64,000 nt of DNA from Cyclobacteriaceae bacterium (GTDB taxonomy: Bacteria; Bacteroidota; Bacteroidia; Cytophagales; Cyclobacteriaceae), in assembly GCA_030584025.1 (NCBI GenBank), contig CP129487.1, positions 1,488,001-1,552,000 on the forward strand, written 5' to 3'. The notes below the pieces were generated by a model. That model saw nothing but the letters and a program-made list of their open reading frames with translations. It was not told the DNA's origin and did not search any database. Of the stretch, positions 9,895-17,931 are shown piece after piece. The position numbers were made by a program, and so were the translations under genes. Position 1 is the first letter of the stretch; each line of letters starts with the position of its first letter.

Positions 9895-9905
9895 GCCTTA
9901 TTAAG

Positions 9906-9927
9906 GTTGGCATTATGCCAACTTTTT
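9906..9927 (+). terminator. Hairpin plus T-tract after ligD, overlapping the higBA operator/promoter
   Basis: Perfect 7-bp arms GTTGGCA (9906-9912) and TGCCAAC (9916-9922) with loop TTA, followed by TTTTT. As RNA it fits a short intrinsic terminator for ligD; as DNA it is a palindrome covering the -33 region of the higBA promoter and so is a likely HigA operator. Confidence 0.6.
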
Positions 9928-9937
9928 GCTATCTTTG
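9907..9937 (+). promoter_or_regulatory. higBA promoter, -33 TTG and -7 TATCTTTG, near-leaderless
   Basis: TTG at 9907-9909 and TATCTTTG at 9930-9937 are separated by 20 bp. Only AATTC separates the -7 box from the GTG start at 9943, so transcription probably begins at or within a base or two of the start codon. The palindrome at 9906-9922 covers the -33 element, the expected place for autorepression. Confidence 0.65.
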
Positions 9938-9942
9938 AATTC

Positions 9943-10245
9943 GTGAACATCATTAAGCGAAAAGCGATAGTGGATTTTTGTATTGGGCATCCAGATGCAA
10001 AGACGGCTTTAAATACATGGTTTGCCGTATGTCGCAAGGCAGATTGGAAGACGTACCATGAGTTACAGCAAGATTTTCCTGAGGCTTTTCCAGTTGGTGA
10101 TAACCGAGTTGTATTTGATATTAAAGGAAATAGGTATCGGTTAGTAGCAAGAGTCTTGTTCACCTATAAACAGGTTCAGATTAAATGGATCGGAACACAT
10201 CGCGAATATGATAGAATTGATGTTAAAACAGTAAAAAAATATTAA
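9943..10245 (+). CDS. higB: HigB-type mRNA interferase toxin
   Basis: 100 residues from GTG 9943; the frame is open further upstream but that part would overlap the promoter. The family pattern is clear: N-IIKRKAIVDF, HPDAKTALNTWF, KADWKTYHELQQDFPEA, NRVVFDIKGNRYRLV and GTHREYDRID. This is a RelE-superfamily ribonuclease that cuts mRNA, usually at the ribosome. The antitoxin HigA follows 7 bp after the stop, the toxin-first order typical of hig loci. Confidence 0.93.
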   Translation: MNIIKRKAIVDFCIGHPDAKTALNTWFAVCRKADWKTYHELQQDFPEAFPVGDNRVVFDIKGNRYRLVARVLFTYKQVQIKWIGTHREYDRIDVKTVKKY

Positions 10246-10252
10246 GTGTATT

Positions 10253-10687
10253 ATGTGGACAATCATTCAAACCAAGCGTGAATATGATCGGGCCCTCGAT
10301 AGAATAGAGGAGTTGTCCGTAAACCCACCTTCTCCAAAGTCCTCAGAGGGTAAGGAACTGATGCTTCTTGGATTTCTTGTATCAGAGTATGAAGAAACTA
10401 ATTTCCCTATTCAATACCCTGATCCAATTGAAGCCATAAAAGTCAGGATGGAAGATCTTGGATTAGCAGTCAATGATTTACTCCCGATTTTTGGCGATAA
10501 GGGTACGGCTTCGAAGGTGCTTAATCGTCAGCGAGCACTTTCAATTTCAATGATTCGTGAACTTTCCCGCAAACTTTCATTGCCTGCTGAGTTATTGATA
10601 AGGCCTGTTAAACGGAGGAATGTATCTAAAGGCGCCTTAACCGTACGTGAGCCTCGTGAAAAATATTCTGCGAAGAAGCGCAAATGA
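10253..10687 (+). CDS. higA: HigA-type antitoxin with XRE helix-turn-helix
   Basis: 144 residues. The N-terminal part (YDRALDRIEELSVNPP, EYEETNFPI) is the toxin-contacting segment of the long HigA group; the C-terminal half is an XRE-like helix-turn-helix (IKVRMEDLGLAVNDLLPIFGDKGTASKVLNRQRALSISMIRELSRKL) with a basic tail (KKRK). It neutralises HigB and probably represses its own promoter through the palindrome at 9906-9922. It converges with the TPR gene, with 7 bp between stops. Confidence 0.9.
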   Translation: MWTIIQTKREYDRALDRIEELSVNPPSPKSSEGKELMLLGFLVSEYEETNFPIQYPDPIEAIKVRMEDLGLAVNDLLPIFGDKGTASKVLNRQRALSISMIRELSRKLSLPAELLIRPVKRRNVSKGALTVREPREKYSAKKRK

Positions 10688-10694
10688 TTTAGAG

Positions 10695-11900
10695 CTAAGG
10701 ATTCTTGCAAAACCTGTCTTTAGTTTTCTGCTCTACAAGTTGCTTTAATCTTTCGGCTTTCTTCAAATCGTTGCAGGCATTTTCAAATCTACTTAGTCGA
10801 TAATACGCAATTGCCCGATTGTAATACGCCACTCCATAATCGGGTTGATAGGTGATGGCTGCACTGTAATCTTCAATGGCTTCTGTGAATTTCTTTTGTG
10901 CGGCCAGAATGTTACCGCGGTTAACCCAGGCTTTGGCATAGGCATTATCCAATTCTATGGCTTCCGTGTAATCGCGGTAAGCACCGGTAAGGTCATATAG
11001 TTTTTCTTTTGTGACCCCGCGGTTCAACCAGATTTCGGGGTCAAGCCGGTTTAAACGTATGGCCATGTTGTAATCCTCCAGTGCTCCGCGGTAATTCTTT
11101 TGCAGCAACCTGTAGTAAGCGCGCTCCAGGTAAGGATCAAGCATGAGTGAATCGGTCTGGATGGCTTCTGTAAGTTGAGCTTCTGCCTCATCGTAATGGC
11201 CTGCCTTTGCTTTTGAAATAGCCAGGTTGTGTTTAGCGATGGGATGATTGGGATATAGGGACAAGGCTTTATTAAAATCTTCTATGGCTGTAAGATTATT
11301 GCATGCCTGTTTGGCGAGCCCACGGTTTACATAGTAATCGGCTTCATCAGACGAAAGACTAATGGCTGAATCGAGGTAGAGCACAGCATAACTGCAATTT
11401 CGTAGTGATGACTCAATGAGCCCCAAATAGTTATACACCTGTGCCTTTAATGCACTTTGTGCTGTCATCATTCTGTCGGTACCCGGGCTATGAGCCGATT
11501 GCCGGTAAAAGATCATGTTCGTTTCACCGGGAGCCACGTGCAGCAATTTTTTAAAATCAACTTTGGCTTCAACAAACTTTTTAAGTTGAAACAACAACGC
11601 CCCACGGCTCAGCAGCACTTCATATTGGTCGGATTTAAACTCCAGACTGATGGCATAATCCCGAAGGGCCAGATCGGGTTTGTTTAAGCGCTCGTAGGCG
11701 GAAGCACGGGCATTGTATGCTTCGGTATAAGCGGGGTACTCAGCCAGACTTCTGGAAAACAGTTCCACAGCATCCGCAAGCCTTCCATCATGCTGAGCCT
11801 TAAATCCATCTTCCAGTAAGGTTTCAGCTTGTTTAATCTTGTCCTGCGCAAAGGTGGTCAGGGTAATAGCCAGGCAAAGTACGATAGCGGTTCGAACCAT
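10695..11900 (-). CDS. Secreted tetratricopeptide-repeat protein
   Basis: 401 residues from the ATG at 11900, which is followed at once by a signal peptide (VRTAIVLCLAITLTTFAQ). The upstream in-frame start at 11939 would add 13 non-signal residues. The mature protein is almost entirely TPR motifs (for example AEAYNARASAYERLNKPDLALRDY, DPEIWLNRGVTKEKLYDLTGAY), about ten copies. It probably acts in the periplasm as an interaction scaffold; partners are not evident. Confidence 0.88.
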   Translation of the reverse strand: MVRTAIVLCLAITLTTFAQDKIKQAETLLEDGFKAQHDGRLADAVELFSRSLAEYPAYTEAYNARASAYERLNKPDLALRDYAISLEFKSDQYEVLLSRGALLFQLKKFVEAKVDFKKLLHVAPGETNMIFYRQSAHSPGTDRMMTAQSALKAQVYNYLGLIESSLRNCSYAVLYLDSAISLSSDEADYYVNRGLAKQACNNLTAIEDFNKALSLYPNHPIAKHNLAISKAKAGHYDEAEAQLTEAIQTDSLMLDPYLERAYYRLLQKNYRGALEDYNMAIRLNRLDPEIWLNRGVTKEKLYDLTGAYRDYTEAIELDNAYAKAWVNRGNILAAQKKFTEAIEDYSAAITYQPDYGVAYYNRAIAYYRLSRFENACNDLKKAERLKQLVEQKTKDRFCKNP

Positions 11901-11989
11901 ACGGATAAGGAATACAAAGCGCGCATGGAAGTAACACAACTTTATGTTAAAAAGCTCAAACTTTTACACAATCCTGATGTTTTAGAGGT

Positions 11990-12664
11990 ATGGAAAAAGC
12001 TAAGAAGTCTTCGAAAAAATCAGCCAATAATGTAACGGCAGAAACCATTATTTCGGCCTACCAGGAACACGTTTTGATGGAGGGAAAGCAACCCTCAACC
12101 GTATTCCGGTTTTGCCGCGACATTGGTATTCAAGAAACCGACTTTTATAAAGTTGCCGGATCATTTGAAGCGCTGGAAAAACTGATCTGGTCGGGTTATA
12201 TGGAAAAAACCATCGCGCGCCTGGAGGGTGACGCGGATTACGCAAATTTCAGTGCACGCGAAAAGCTACTGGCCTTTTACTTTACATTAGCTGAAGAGCT
12301 TAAAGCAAACCGCAGTTTTTGCGTGTTGCTTCTTAACCGCCACCCGAAGCTGGAAATCGTGCCAGGATTTTTAAAAACTTTCAAATCCAGGTTTGAATCG
12401 TTTGTCGACAGTGTGCTGAATGATGGTAAAACAAAAGGAGAGGTTGCAGAACGTCCGTACCTCGACAAGCGCTATCCGCAATTGTTTTGGGTTCACCTGG
12501 CTTTATTGCTGATGTTCTGGAAAAGTGATGACAGTGTGGGATTTGAAAAGACCGATGCGTTTATTGAAAAATCGGTGAACCTGGCATTCGACTTAATCGG
12601 AAAAGGCGCAGTTGACTCGGCCATTGATTTCGGTAAGTTTCTGTATCAGAGCGGCAAGAATTAG
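11990..12664 (+). CDS. TetR-like regulator paired with an ABC1 kinase gene
   Basis: 224 residues with a lysine-rich start (MEKAKKSSKKS) and a TetR-like N-terminal helix-turn-helix in which the usual recognition helix is degenerate (FCRDIGIQETDFYKVAGSFEALEKLIW). The C-terminal helical region (LFWVHLALLLMFWKSD) fits a TetR ligand-binding domain. An AGGAGGG ribosome-binding site overlapping its stop serves the ABC1 kinase gene, so the two form an operon. TetR-like proteins next to ABC1 kinases recur in Bacteroidota; DNA binding here is inferred. Confidence 0.8.
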   Translation: MEKAKKSSKKSANNVTAETIISAYQEHVLMEGKQPSTVFRFCRDIGIQETDFYKVAGSFEALEKLIWSGYMEKTIARLEGDADYANFSAREKLLAFYFTLAEELKANRSFCVLLLNRHPKLEIVPGFLKTFKSRFESFVDSVLNDGKTKGEVAERPYLDKRYPQLFWVHLALLLMFWKSDDSVGFEKTDAFIEKSVNLAFDLIGKGAVDSAIDFGKFLYQSGKN

Positions 12665-12676
12665 GAGGGAAGATTT

Positions 12677-13978
12677 GTGAAAGAATTTGATAAGATACCC
12701 GTAACCAAGGTTCAGCGGGCCACCAAGTTTATCGCCACAGGCGCAAAAATCGGTACCAACTATTTAAAGCATTACAGCAAAAAGCTTGTTGATCCAAAGG
12801 TTAGTCGCAATGAACTTCATGAAGACAATGCCAAGGACATTTACAACTCGCTAAGCGAGCTTAAAGGCAGTGCGTTGAAGGTAGCGCAAATGCTGAGCAT
12901 GGATAAGAACCTGTTGCCCAAGGCGTATCAACAGAAGTTTACCATGGCACAATACAGTGCACCGCCACTTTCATTTCCGTTAGTGGTTAAAACGTTTAAG
13001 CAATATTTTGGTAAGGGCCCGGAGCAGTTGTTTGATACGTTTACGCACAAAGCCGTAAATGCTGCTTCAATGGGTCAGGTGCACCAGGCTACGCTAAACG
13101 GTATAAAGCTGGCTGTTAAAATTCAATATCCCGGCATTGGTGATAGTGTTAAATCAGACCTGGCGATGGTAAAACCTATCGCGTTGAGCATGTTTGATTT
13201 AAACCCTGCTGATTACAACGAATTTATTCAGGAAGTTGAACAACGAATGATGGAGGAAACCGATTACCAGTTGGAGTTGAAACGCTCCATGGAGTTGTCG
13301 GCTAAGAGTAAGCATATCAATAACTTATTATTCCCGACTTATTACCCTGATTTTTCTGCGGATAAGATTCTTACCATGGATTGGATTGATGGCAAACCGT
13401 TAGGGGAGTTGTTGGGCAAATCGATACCGGCTGATGCCGGTCAGCAGTTGGGCCAGGCCATGTGGGATTTCTATCAGTTTCAGATGCACGAACTAAAAAG
13501 TGTACATGCGGATCCACATCCGGGGAATTTTATCATCACATCAGATTACAAACTCGGCATTATCGACTTTGGATGTGTGAAAGTTATTCCTGAGGATTTT
13601 TACAATCAGTATTTCAAGCTGTTGGATCGGAACCTGTTAATCGATAAGAAGGAAATGGAGCGTGTGTTCTATGCCATGCGTTTTATCTACCCGGATGATC
13701 CTGCCAAAGACAAGCAATTCTTTATTCAATTGTTTACGCAATTGGTTGAATTATTGAGCCGACCATTCGCAAGTGATTACTTCGATTTTTCGGATGCTTC
13801 TTACTTTGAAACGCTTTACAACTTTGGAGAGAAATTATCGAATATGAAGGAATTGCGTGAATCCAAAAAGGCGAGGGGCGTGCGCGATGCGTTGTATATC
13901 AACCGTACCTACTTTGGGTTATACAACATCCTGCACGAGTTGAAAGCCAATGTTCGGGTTAAGCCAGTTGCCGCTTAA
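12677..13978 (+). CDS. ABC1/UbiB-family atypical kinase
   Basis: 433 residues from GTG 12677, supported by the strong Shine-Dalgarno AGGAGGG 9 bp upstream, unusual in this phylum. Family motifs are visible: the KxGQ-like segment as LKGSALKVAQMLSMD, the A-rich loop NAASMGQVHQA, LAVKIQYPGIGDSVKSDL, the catalytic HADPHPGNF and the metal-binding IDFGCVK. Relatives (UbiB/COQ8, AarF) support quinone or lipid biology through ATPase activity. As Bacteroidota use menaquinone, a role in quinone handling is only inferred. It overlaps the convergent gene at 13975 by 4 bp. Confidence 0.9.
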   Translation: MKEFDKIPVTKVQRATKFIATGAKIGTNYLKHYSKKLVDPKVSRNELHEDNAKDIYNSLSELKGSALKVAQMLSMDKNLLPKAYQQKFTMAQYSAPPLSFPLVVKTFKQYFGKGPEQLFDTFTHKAVNAASMGQVHQATLNGIKLAVKIQYPGIGDSVKSDLAMVKPIALSMFDLNPADYNEFIQEVEQRMMEETDYQLELKRSMELSAKSKHINNLLFPTYYPDFSADKILTMDWIDGKPLGELLGKSIPADAGQQLGQAMWDFYQFQMHELKSVHADPHPGNFIITSDYKLGIIDFGCVKVIPEDFYNQYFKLLDRNLLIDKKEMERVFYAMRFIYPDDPAKDKQFFIQLFTQLVELLSRPFASDYFDFSDASYFETLYNFGEKLSNMKELRESKKARGVRDALYINRTYFGLYNILHELKANVRVKPVAA

Positions 13979-14811
13979 CGGCCTGCATTACGTAAAAAGA
14001 AATTCAACCGGAACTTTATCCAGGTTTCCAAACGCGGCTGACCAGCAATGAATTTGGTGATTTGAAGTGATGCCGATGTATTCGTACCGATCATCTTACC
14101 TAAATCCAACCGGAGAAAAAGAAAGTAGGTGTCTTCTACGAACGTGTGAATGTATTCCGGGTGAAGTGAAACCCATCCCGACCATGAATCCAACACAAAG
14201 GTTGCCGGCAAACTCATACTGATGACTTTAAGTTGATCGTTGAGATCAGGGTTATCCAAATCGGGTACGCCATCGCCACCACCAAGACTGTTAAGTCGTG
14301 CTGATGAAATTTGAAAGTTAAGTGAAGGGAAAAGGTGAAAAGCCTCATCGGGACGGATTGCCACCACGATACCGGGTTTGTATACCCATGCACCCGTACC
14401 ACGACCAAGGCGTGCGTTGCCGGTTGGTGCAGTGGCCTCAAATGTAGCCGTGATGCGCTGCAGGCCTAATGGATCTTTCGATTGATAAGCTACACCATGA
14501 TAATAGAACTTCATGTCCCCAATGCCTGTGGTGTTTTCAAATCCGGCAAAATCGCCACTGAAAATAGAATGCACGACCGGCACAGCAATGCCCATGGCAT
14601 GCCGCTTTCCCAGGCCATACACAAAGCCTGGCTTGAAGGAATAGAACTTGTTCTCAGCTACGAAATAGTACGAATCCAGATCAAGCGTAAAACGGCTGTC
14701 CATCAGGGCAGGGTGGTACGGTTCAAGCCTGTCTATATCCGTTTGGGCAAACAGGTTTGGGATGATCGTCCACAAAAACAAGGTAAAAAGCCACTCTTTC
14801 TGTATTCTCAT
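13975..14811 (-). CDS. Outer-membrane beta-barrel-like protein (MetA/transporter-like family)
   Basis: 278 residues. It has a signal peptide (EWLFTLFLWTIIPNLFAQ) and then alternating amphipathic strands, with short motifs such as YGLGKRHAMGIAVPVVHS, TATFEATAPTGNARLGRGTGAW and YKPGIVVAIRPDE. This resembles the 'MetA pathway of phenol degradation'/transporter barrel family. The last residues (FRLNFFLR) have the alternating pattern of a final barrel strand. A TATCTTTA box lies 5 bp before its ATG. Substrate unknown. Confidence 0.72.
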   Translation of the reverse strand: MRIQKEWLFTLFLWTIIPNLFAQTDIDRLEPYHPALMDSRFTLDLDSYYFVAENKFYSFKPGFVYGLGKRHAMGIAVPVVHSIFSGDFAGFENTTGIGDMKFYYHGVAYQSKDPLGLQRITATFEATAPTGNARLGRGTGAWVYKPGIVVAIRPDEAFHLFPSLNFQISSARLNSLGGGDGVPDLDNPDLNDQLKVISMSLPATFVLDSWSGWVSLHPEYIHTFVEDTYFLFLRLDLGKMIGTNTSASLQITKFIAGQPRLETWIKFRLNFFLRNAGR

Positions 14812-14816
14812 AAGCT

Positions 14817-14824
14817 TAAAGATA
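14817..14824 (-). promoter_or_regulatory. -7-like box TATCTTTA for the barrel gene
   Basis: Read on the minus strand, TATCTTTA ends 5 bp before the ATG at 14811. One base differs from TAnnTTTG. If used, the transcript would be nearly leaderless. Confidence 0.4.
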
Positions 14825-14835
14825 ATAGCTGAGGT

Positions 14836-14843
14836 TATATTTG
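14836..14843 (+). promoter_or_regulatory. -7 box TATATTTG upstream of ku
   Basis: Exact TAnnTTTG match 60 bp before the ku start at 14904. No clear TTG was found at the expected -33 distance, so the call is moderate. Confidence 0.45.
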
Positions 14844-14903
14844 TTAAATACGTTCATTGTCAATACTTTAGTATCCCTTATTTCATTTTTTAAACGAAGT
14901 ATT

Positions 14904-15743
14904 ATGAGAGCGATCTGGAAAGGGCATATCCGTTTTTCACTGGTCACGATACCGGTTCGGATATACAACGCTATTGACTCTGCACAAACCATCAGCTTTA
15001 ACCTGCTATCCCGCAAAGGGCATAACCCGGTTGCGTATGAAAAGAAAGACAAGGTTACCGGTGAAGTATTACGCACGGAGGACATCATAAAAGGGTATCA
15101 ATATGAGCCTGGACAGTTTGTAATTATAGAACAGGAGGACTTTGAAAAGGTTAAGCTGAAAAGCACCCGCGTTATTGATATTGAGGGGTTTGTGCAGGCA
15201 GAAGAAGTGCATGCCACCTTGTATGAATCACCGTACTACATTGGCCCGGATGGTGATGTAGCCGCTAAGAGTTACGGCTTATTGTGCGAAACGTTGAAGC
15301 AAACCGGTCGTGTGGGGGTTGGGCGTGTGGTATTGCGCGATCGCGAGACTGTGGTGCTGCTGGCTCCCCATGAAAGTGGCTTAATGGTTTACAGGTTGCG
15401 TTACCCCAATGAAGTGCGCAGCATTAAAGAAGTGCCCGGTATTTTGGAAACAATCAATGCCGATAAGGAACAACTCAAGCTGGCCAAAACCCTGGTCGAT
15501 TCCATGACCCGCCAGTTTGTGGATATTGAAATGAAGGATCACTACACTGAAGAGCTGAAGAAGATGATTCAGGCCAAGATTGAAGGTAAGGAGATTATAA
15601 CCGTGGCCGAAGAAGAGCCTGAAGTAGTGGATATTATGACGGCCCTTAAAGCCAGTATTGAACAAGCCAAGAAGAAGCCGATGGAGAAGGCAAAAGGCAA
15701 GGTTGCAGAGGCAGAGAAGAAGCAGAGAAGGAAGGCGAGCTAG
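14904..15743 (+). CDS. ku: Ku DNA end-binding protein of non-homologous end joining
   Basis: 279 residues from ATG 14904 (MRAIWKGHIRFSLVTIPV), the family's usual first residues; the frame extends upstream to 14841 but that part is not Ku-like. Core motifs include YKVT-like YEKKDKVTGEVL, DIIKGYQYEPGQFVIIE, the YLxPxx-like YESPYYIGPDG and LRYPNEVRSI. The C-terminus is a lysine-rich extension (AKKKPMEKAKGKVAEAEKKQRRK), as in bacterial Ku proteins that use a basic tail for DNA contact. It forms a homodimeric ring on broken ends and recruits LigD (7573). Confidence 0.96.
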   Translation: MRAIWKGHIRFSLVTIPVRIYNAIDSAQTISFNLLSRKGHNPVAYEKKDKVTGEVLRTEDIIKGYQYEPGQFVIIEQEDFEKVKLKSTRVIDIEGFVQAEEVHATLYESPYYIGPDGDVAAKSYGLLCETLKQTGRVGVGRVVLRDRETVVLLAPHESGLMVYRLRYPNEVRSIKEVPGILETINADKEQLKLAKTLVDSMTRQFVDIEMKDHYTEELKKMIQAKIEGKEIITVAEEEPEVVDIMTALKASIEQAKKKPMEKAKGKVAEAEKKQRRKAS

Positions 15744-15786
15744 GAGGCTTCGAGCTGCAAAGCTACGAGCTTCAAGCTTTGGCTTT

Positions 15787-15814
15787 TTGCTTTCGCGTTT
15801 CAGCCGTACCTTTG
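15787..15814 (+). promoter_or_regulatory. Promoter of the TPR gene at 15819, near-leaderless
   Basis: TTG at 15787-15789 and TACCTTTG at 15807-15814 with a 17-bp spacer. Only four bases (GGAC) separate the -7 box from the ATG, so the mRNA should start at or near the start codon. Confidence 0.6.
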
Positions 15815-15818
15815 GGAC

Positions 15819-16415
15819 ATGGCTAAAGTAGTGAAGTTTCCAGGAACCGAGCCGTTGAAGTTTGGGCTGCAAAAGGCCCGAAAGAAAAAGGCTTCGGATC
15901 ATTCCAAAAACGGGCAGCTTTCACTTTTTGAACGAGGCAAGGTTATCAAGCTTGGCCATTACTCCACATTTGAAGAAGCATTTCTGCTTGATGAAGGGGG
16001 TGATACCCAACGTGCCCAGCAACAATACCTGAAGTCTATTGCAGAAGGAGAGAACCTCGCAGACGCGAATTGTAATTTAGGAATTCTCGAATCGCAATCG
16101 GGCAACACTACCAAAGCCATCGATTATTTTACGCAAGCCTTAAAGGCTGATCCGCGCCATTACGAATCGCATTACAACCTGGCCAATATTTATGCTGAGA
16201 TTGGAAATTATCCGTTGGCCAAAGTGCATTACCGCATGGCCATCGAAATAGAACCTGATTTTCCCAACAGCTATTTCAATTTAGGGTTAACGCTGGCCGT
16301 GAATAAAGAATTTGCCGAGGCCATCGAAACGTTGCAGCAGTACCTGAAACTTGTTCCGCAGGGGGACCATCATCAGGTGCACGACCTGATCGATCAATTA
16401 AGTTCATTGATCTGA
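15819..16415 (+). CDS. Cytoplasmic TPR protein downstream of ku
   Basis: 198 residues without a signal peptide. Residues 1-45 are basic (KARKKKASDHSKNGQLSLFERGK). Then come a SPOR-less linker and about four TPR units (NCNLGILESQSGNTTKAIDYF, HYNLANIYAEIGNYPLAKVHY, YFNLGLTLAVNKEFAEAIETL). It begins 76 bp after ku but has its own promoter. A link to DNA repair is suggested only by position. It converges with the DUF3667 gene: stops are adjacent. Confidence 0.85.
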   Translation: MAKVVKFPGTEPLKFGLQKARKKKASDHSKNGQLSLFERGKVIKLGHYSTFEEAFLLDEGGDTQRAQQQYLKSIAEGENLADANCNLGILESQSGNTTKAIDYFTQALKADPRHYESHYNLANIYAEIGNYPLAKVHYRMAIEIEPDFPNSYFNLGLTLAVNKEFAEAIETLQQYLKLVPQGDHHQVHDLIDQLSSLI

Positions 16416-17264
16416 TTATACCGACCAGAAGGTGATCAGAAAAAGAATGAAGCGATAGGCTTCCAATGCCAGAAATAATCCCAAAATACCCAATATACTT
16501 TTCAGAATTAGTCGCTTGCCTTTTTGTGCATAAAAATTTCGGGCAGCCCGGTAGAGGAAGTACAGGTTTGTAACCACAAAAACGATCGTCAGGCTGCCAT
16601 CATTTAAATATTCATTCCAGCTTAGTTCTCCCCATCGGAACAACCGACTGGCAATCCATAGCAGCACGGAAAGCACAATGGCATTGATAAAAATGTTGAA
16701 ACTGACCAACTCAACGGCCAGTGTCGTGTGATCGGTAAAGTATCGGTTTTTCTTTCTGAAAATCAGGCTCAATGGAAGTGCAGCCAGCAACACAAAAATG
16801 ATTACTAATAATTTGGCGAGACCGGTGGTTTTATCGTTGTACATCAATTCAAATGCGGCCAGACTCATCCCTTCCTGGGCCAACCGGTTTACGACCATAT
16901 CGCGGGCGAATGCGCTGTGGAAGAGGTAATACATTTGTGTGCGCAACGAGGAATTGAATAATTGTAAGATTGGAAAGAGAAAATAAATGAGGTTGAGAAT
17001 AAAAAATAATTGAAGTGGCCGAATGTAATTCACCCGCCTTCCTTCCGCGTATTCTTTTGAGATGAACCCCGGTTTTGAAATGATGTACCACAACGACTTG
17101 ATAAACTTGTTATCCGCAAAGGTTATGGCAATCAGAATGTTGCTGAGGAACGATTTCATGGATCGATCCTGAGGCAGAATTACTTTCTCACCGCACTGAT
17201 TGCAGTAAACTCCCGTGAAGGAGTGTCCGCAGCTTTTACAGGTATGTACTTCTTGTTCGCTCAC
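16416..17264 (-). CDS. DUF3667 membrane protein with N-terminal zinc ribbon
   Basis: 282 residues from GTG 17264; GTGA overlaps the stop of the upstream HEAT-like gene by 4 bp, so translation is coupled. The N-terminus has two CxxC pairs (CKSCGHSFTGVYCNQCGEK), a zinc ribbon. Then FISKEYAEGRRVNYIRPLQLFFILNLIYF, the signature of DUF3667, leads into about five membrane helices. The function of this Bacteroidota-rich family is unknown. A second member is at 51597. Confidence 0.85.
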   Translation of the reverse strand: MSEQEVHTCKSCGHSFTGVYCNQCGEKVILPQDRSMKSFLSNILIAITFADNKFIKSLWYIISKPGFISKEYAEGRRVNYIRPLQLFFILNLIYFLFPILQLFNSSLRTQMYYLFHSAFARDMVVNRLAQEGMSLAAFELMYNDKTTGLAKLLVIIFVLLAALPLSLIFRKKNRYFTDHTTLAVELVSFNIFINAIVLSVLLWIASRLFRWGELSWNEYLNDGSLTIVFVVTNLYFLYRAARNFYAQKGKRLILKSILGILGLFLALEAYRFILFLITFWSV

Positions 17265-17785
17265 GCTGCTTTTTTGTTCAGTTGTTTAATGGTGTTACGC
17301 GCTCTTGAAACCAATCCGGCACTACCATATGGCAGAATGTCTTCCAATATCATAATCAATTCCCGTTTAAGGTCGGGATTTGTTTTGGCAATGTTAGCCA
17401 ATACGGTCATGGAAAACGCACGAACCGCAATGGCTTCCTTGTTATCCTGCAGGTAGTCAAAGCATAGCGTGGCAACTTCACCATGCAGACTTTTCGGTAC
17501 TTCAATAAATTGCAGCAGGCGAATGGTGTTTCGTTTTACCGCATTGTGATGTGCTGGTTGTTTAAGATTTTTCAGCAGCCTTTTGAGGTGGGGTTTAACG
17601 ATTTCAGGATGGTATTCAACACAAATGCTTAATGGCCAGGCAGCGCGCTGTGTTGCCCGGTATGGACCTTTTAAAAACAAATTCACTAATTCAGAGAACC
17701 GCTCGGAGTCGTTGCCCACATAACGAACAATTTTGAGCGTTTGTGCTTTGCTATGCTCTTTTAGAATTTCTCTCTCCAAATCCAT
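17261..17785 (-). CDS. HEAT-repeat-like small protein
   Basis: 174 residues from ATG 17785. The sequence is helical with paired amphipathic helices (VNLFLKGPYRATQRAAWPLSICVEYHPEIV, NTIRLLQFIEVPKSLHGEVATLCFDYL, AIAVRAFSMTVLANIAKTNPDLK) that fit HEAT/ARM repeats. No catalytic motif was seen. Its stop overlaps the start of the DUF3667 gene (GTGA), implying an operon. Confidence 0.72.
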   Translation of the reverse strand: MDLEREILKEHSKAQTLKIVRYVGNDSERFSELVNLFLKGPYRATQRAAWPLSICVEYHPEIVKPHLKRLLKNLKQPAHHNAVKRNTIRLLQFIEVPKSLHGEVATLCFDYLQDNKEAIAVRAFSMTVLANIAKTNPDLKRELIMILEDILPYGSAGLVSRARNTIKQLNKKAA

Positions 17786-17931
17786 GTAAAACAAAAGTCT
17801 GTAAAAAATTTGATTCCTGAACAGGATTTAATAGTCAAGCCTTTGGCTGATGTTCATCAGCTTTAGTCCTTGATTTCAATCAGGGAAAAGGAAATGAATA
17901 AATACGAAGTTACCTATCCAAGCGAACGATT

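Noticed and set aside
7573..15743. Genomic island around ku and ligD
   Set aside because: No tRNA, integrase or direct repeats flank the block, and codon use looks like that of the neighbours.
15744..15790. Possible terminator or repeat after ku (GCTTCGAGC, AAGCTACGAGCTT)
   Set aside because: Only short, overlapping partial stems with no clear T-tract directly after a stable stem.
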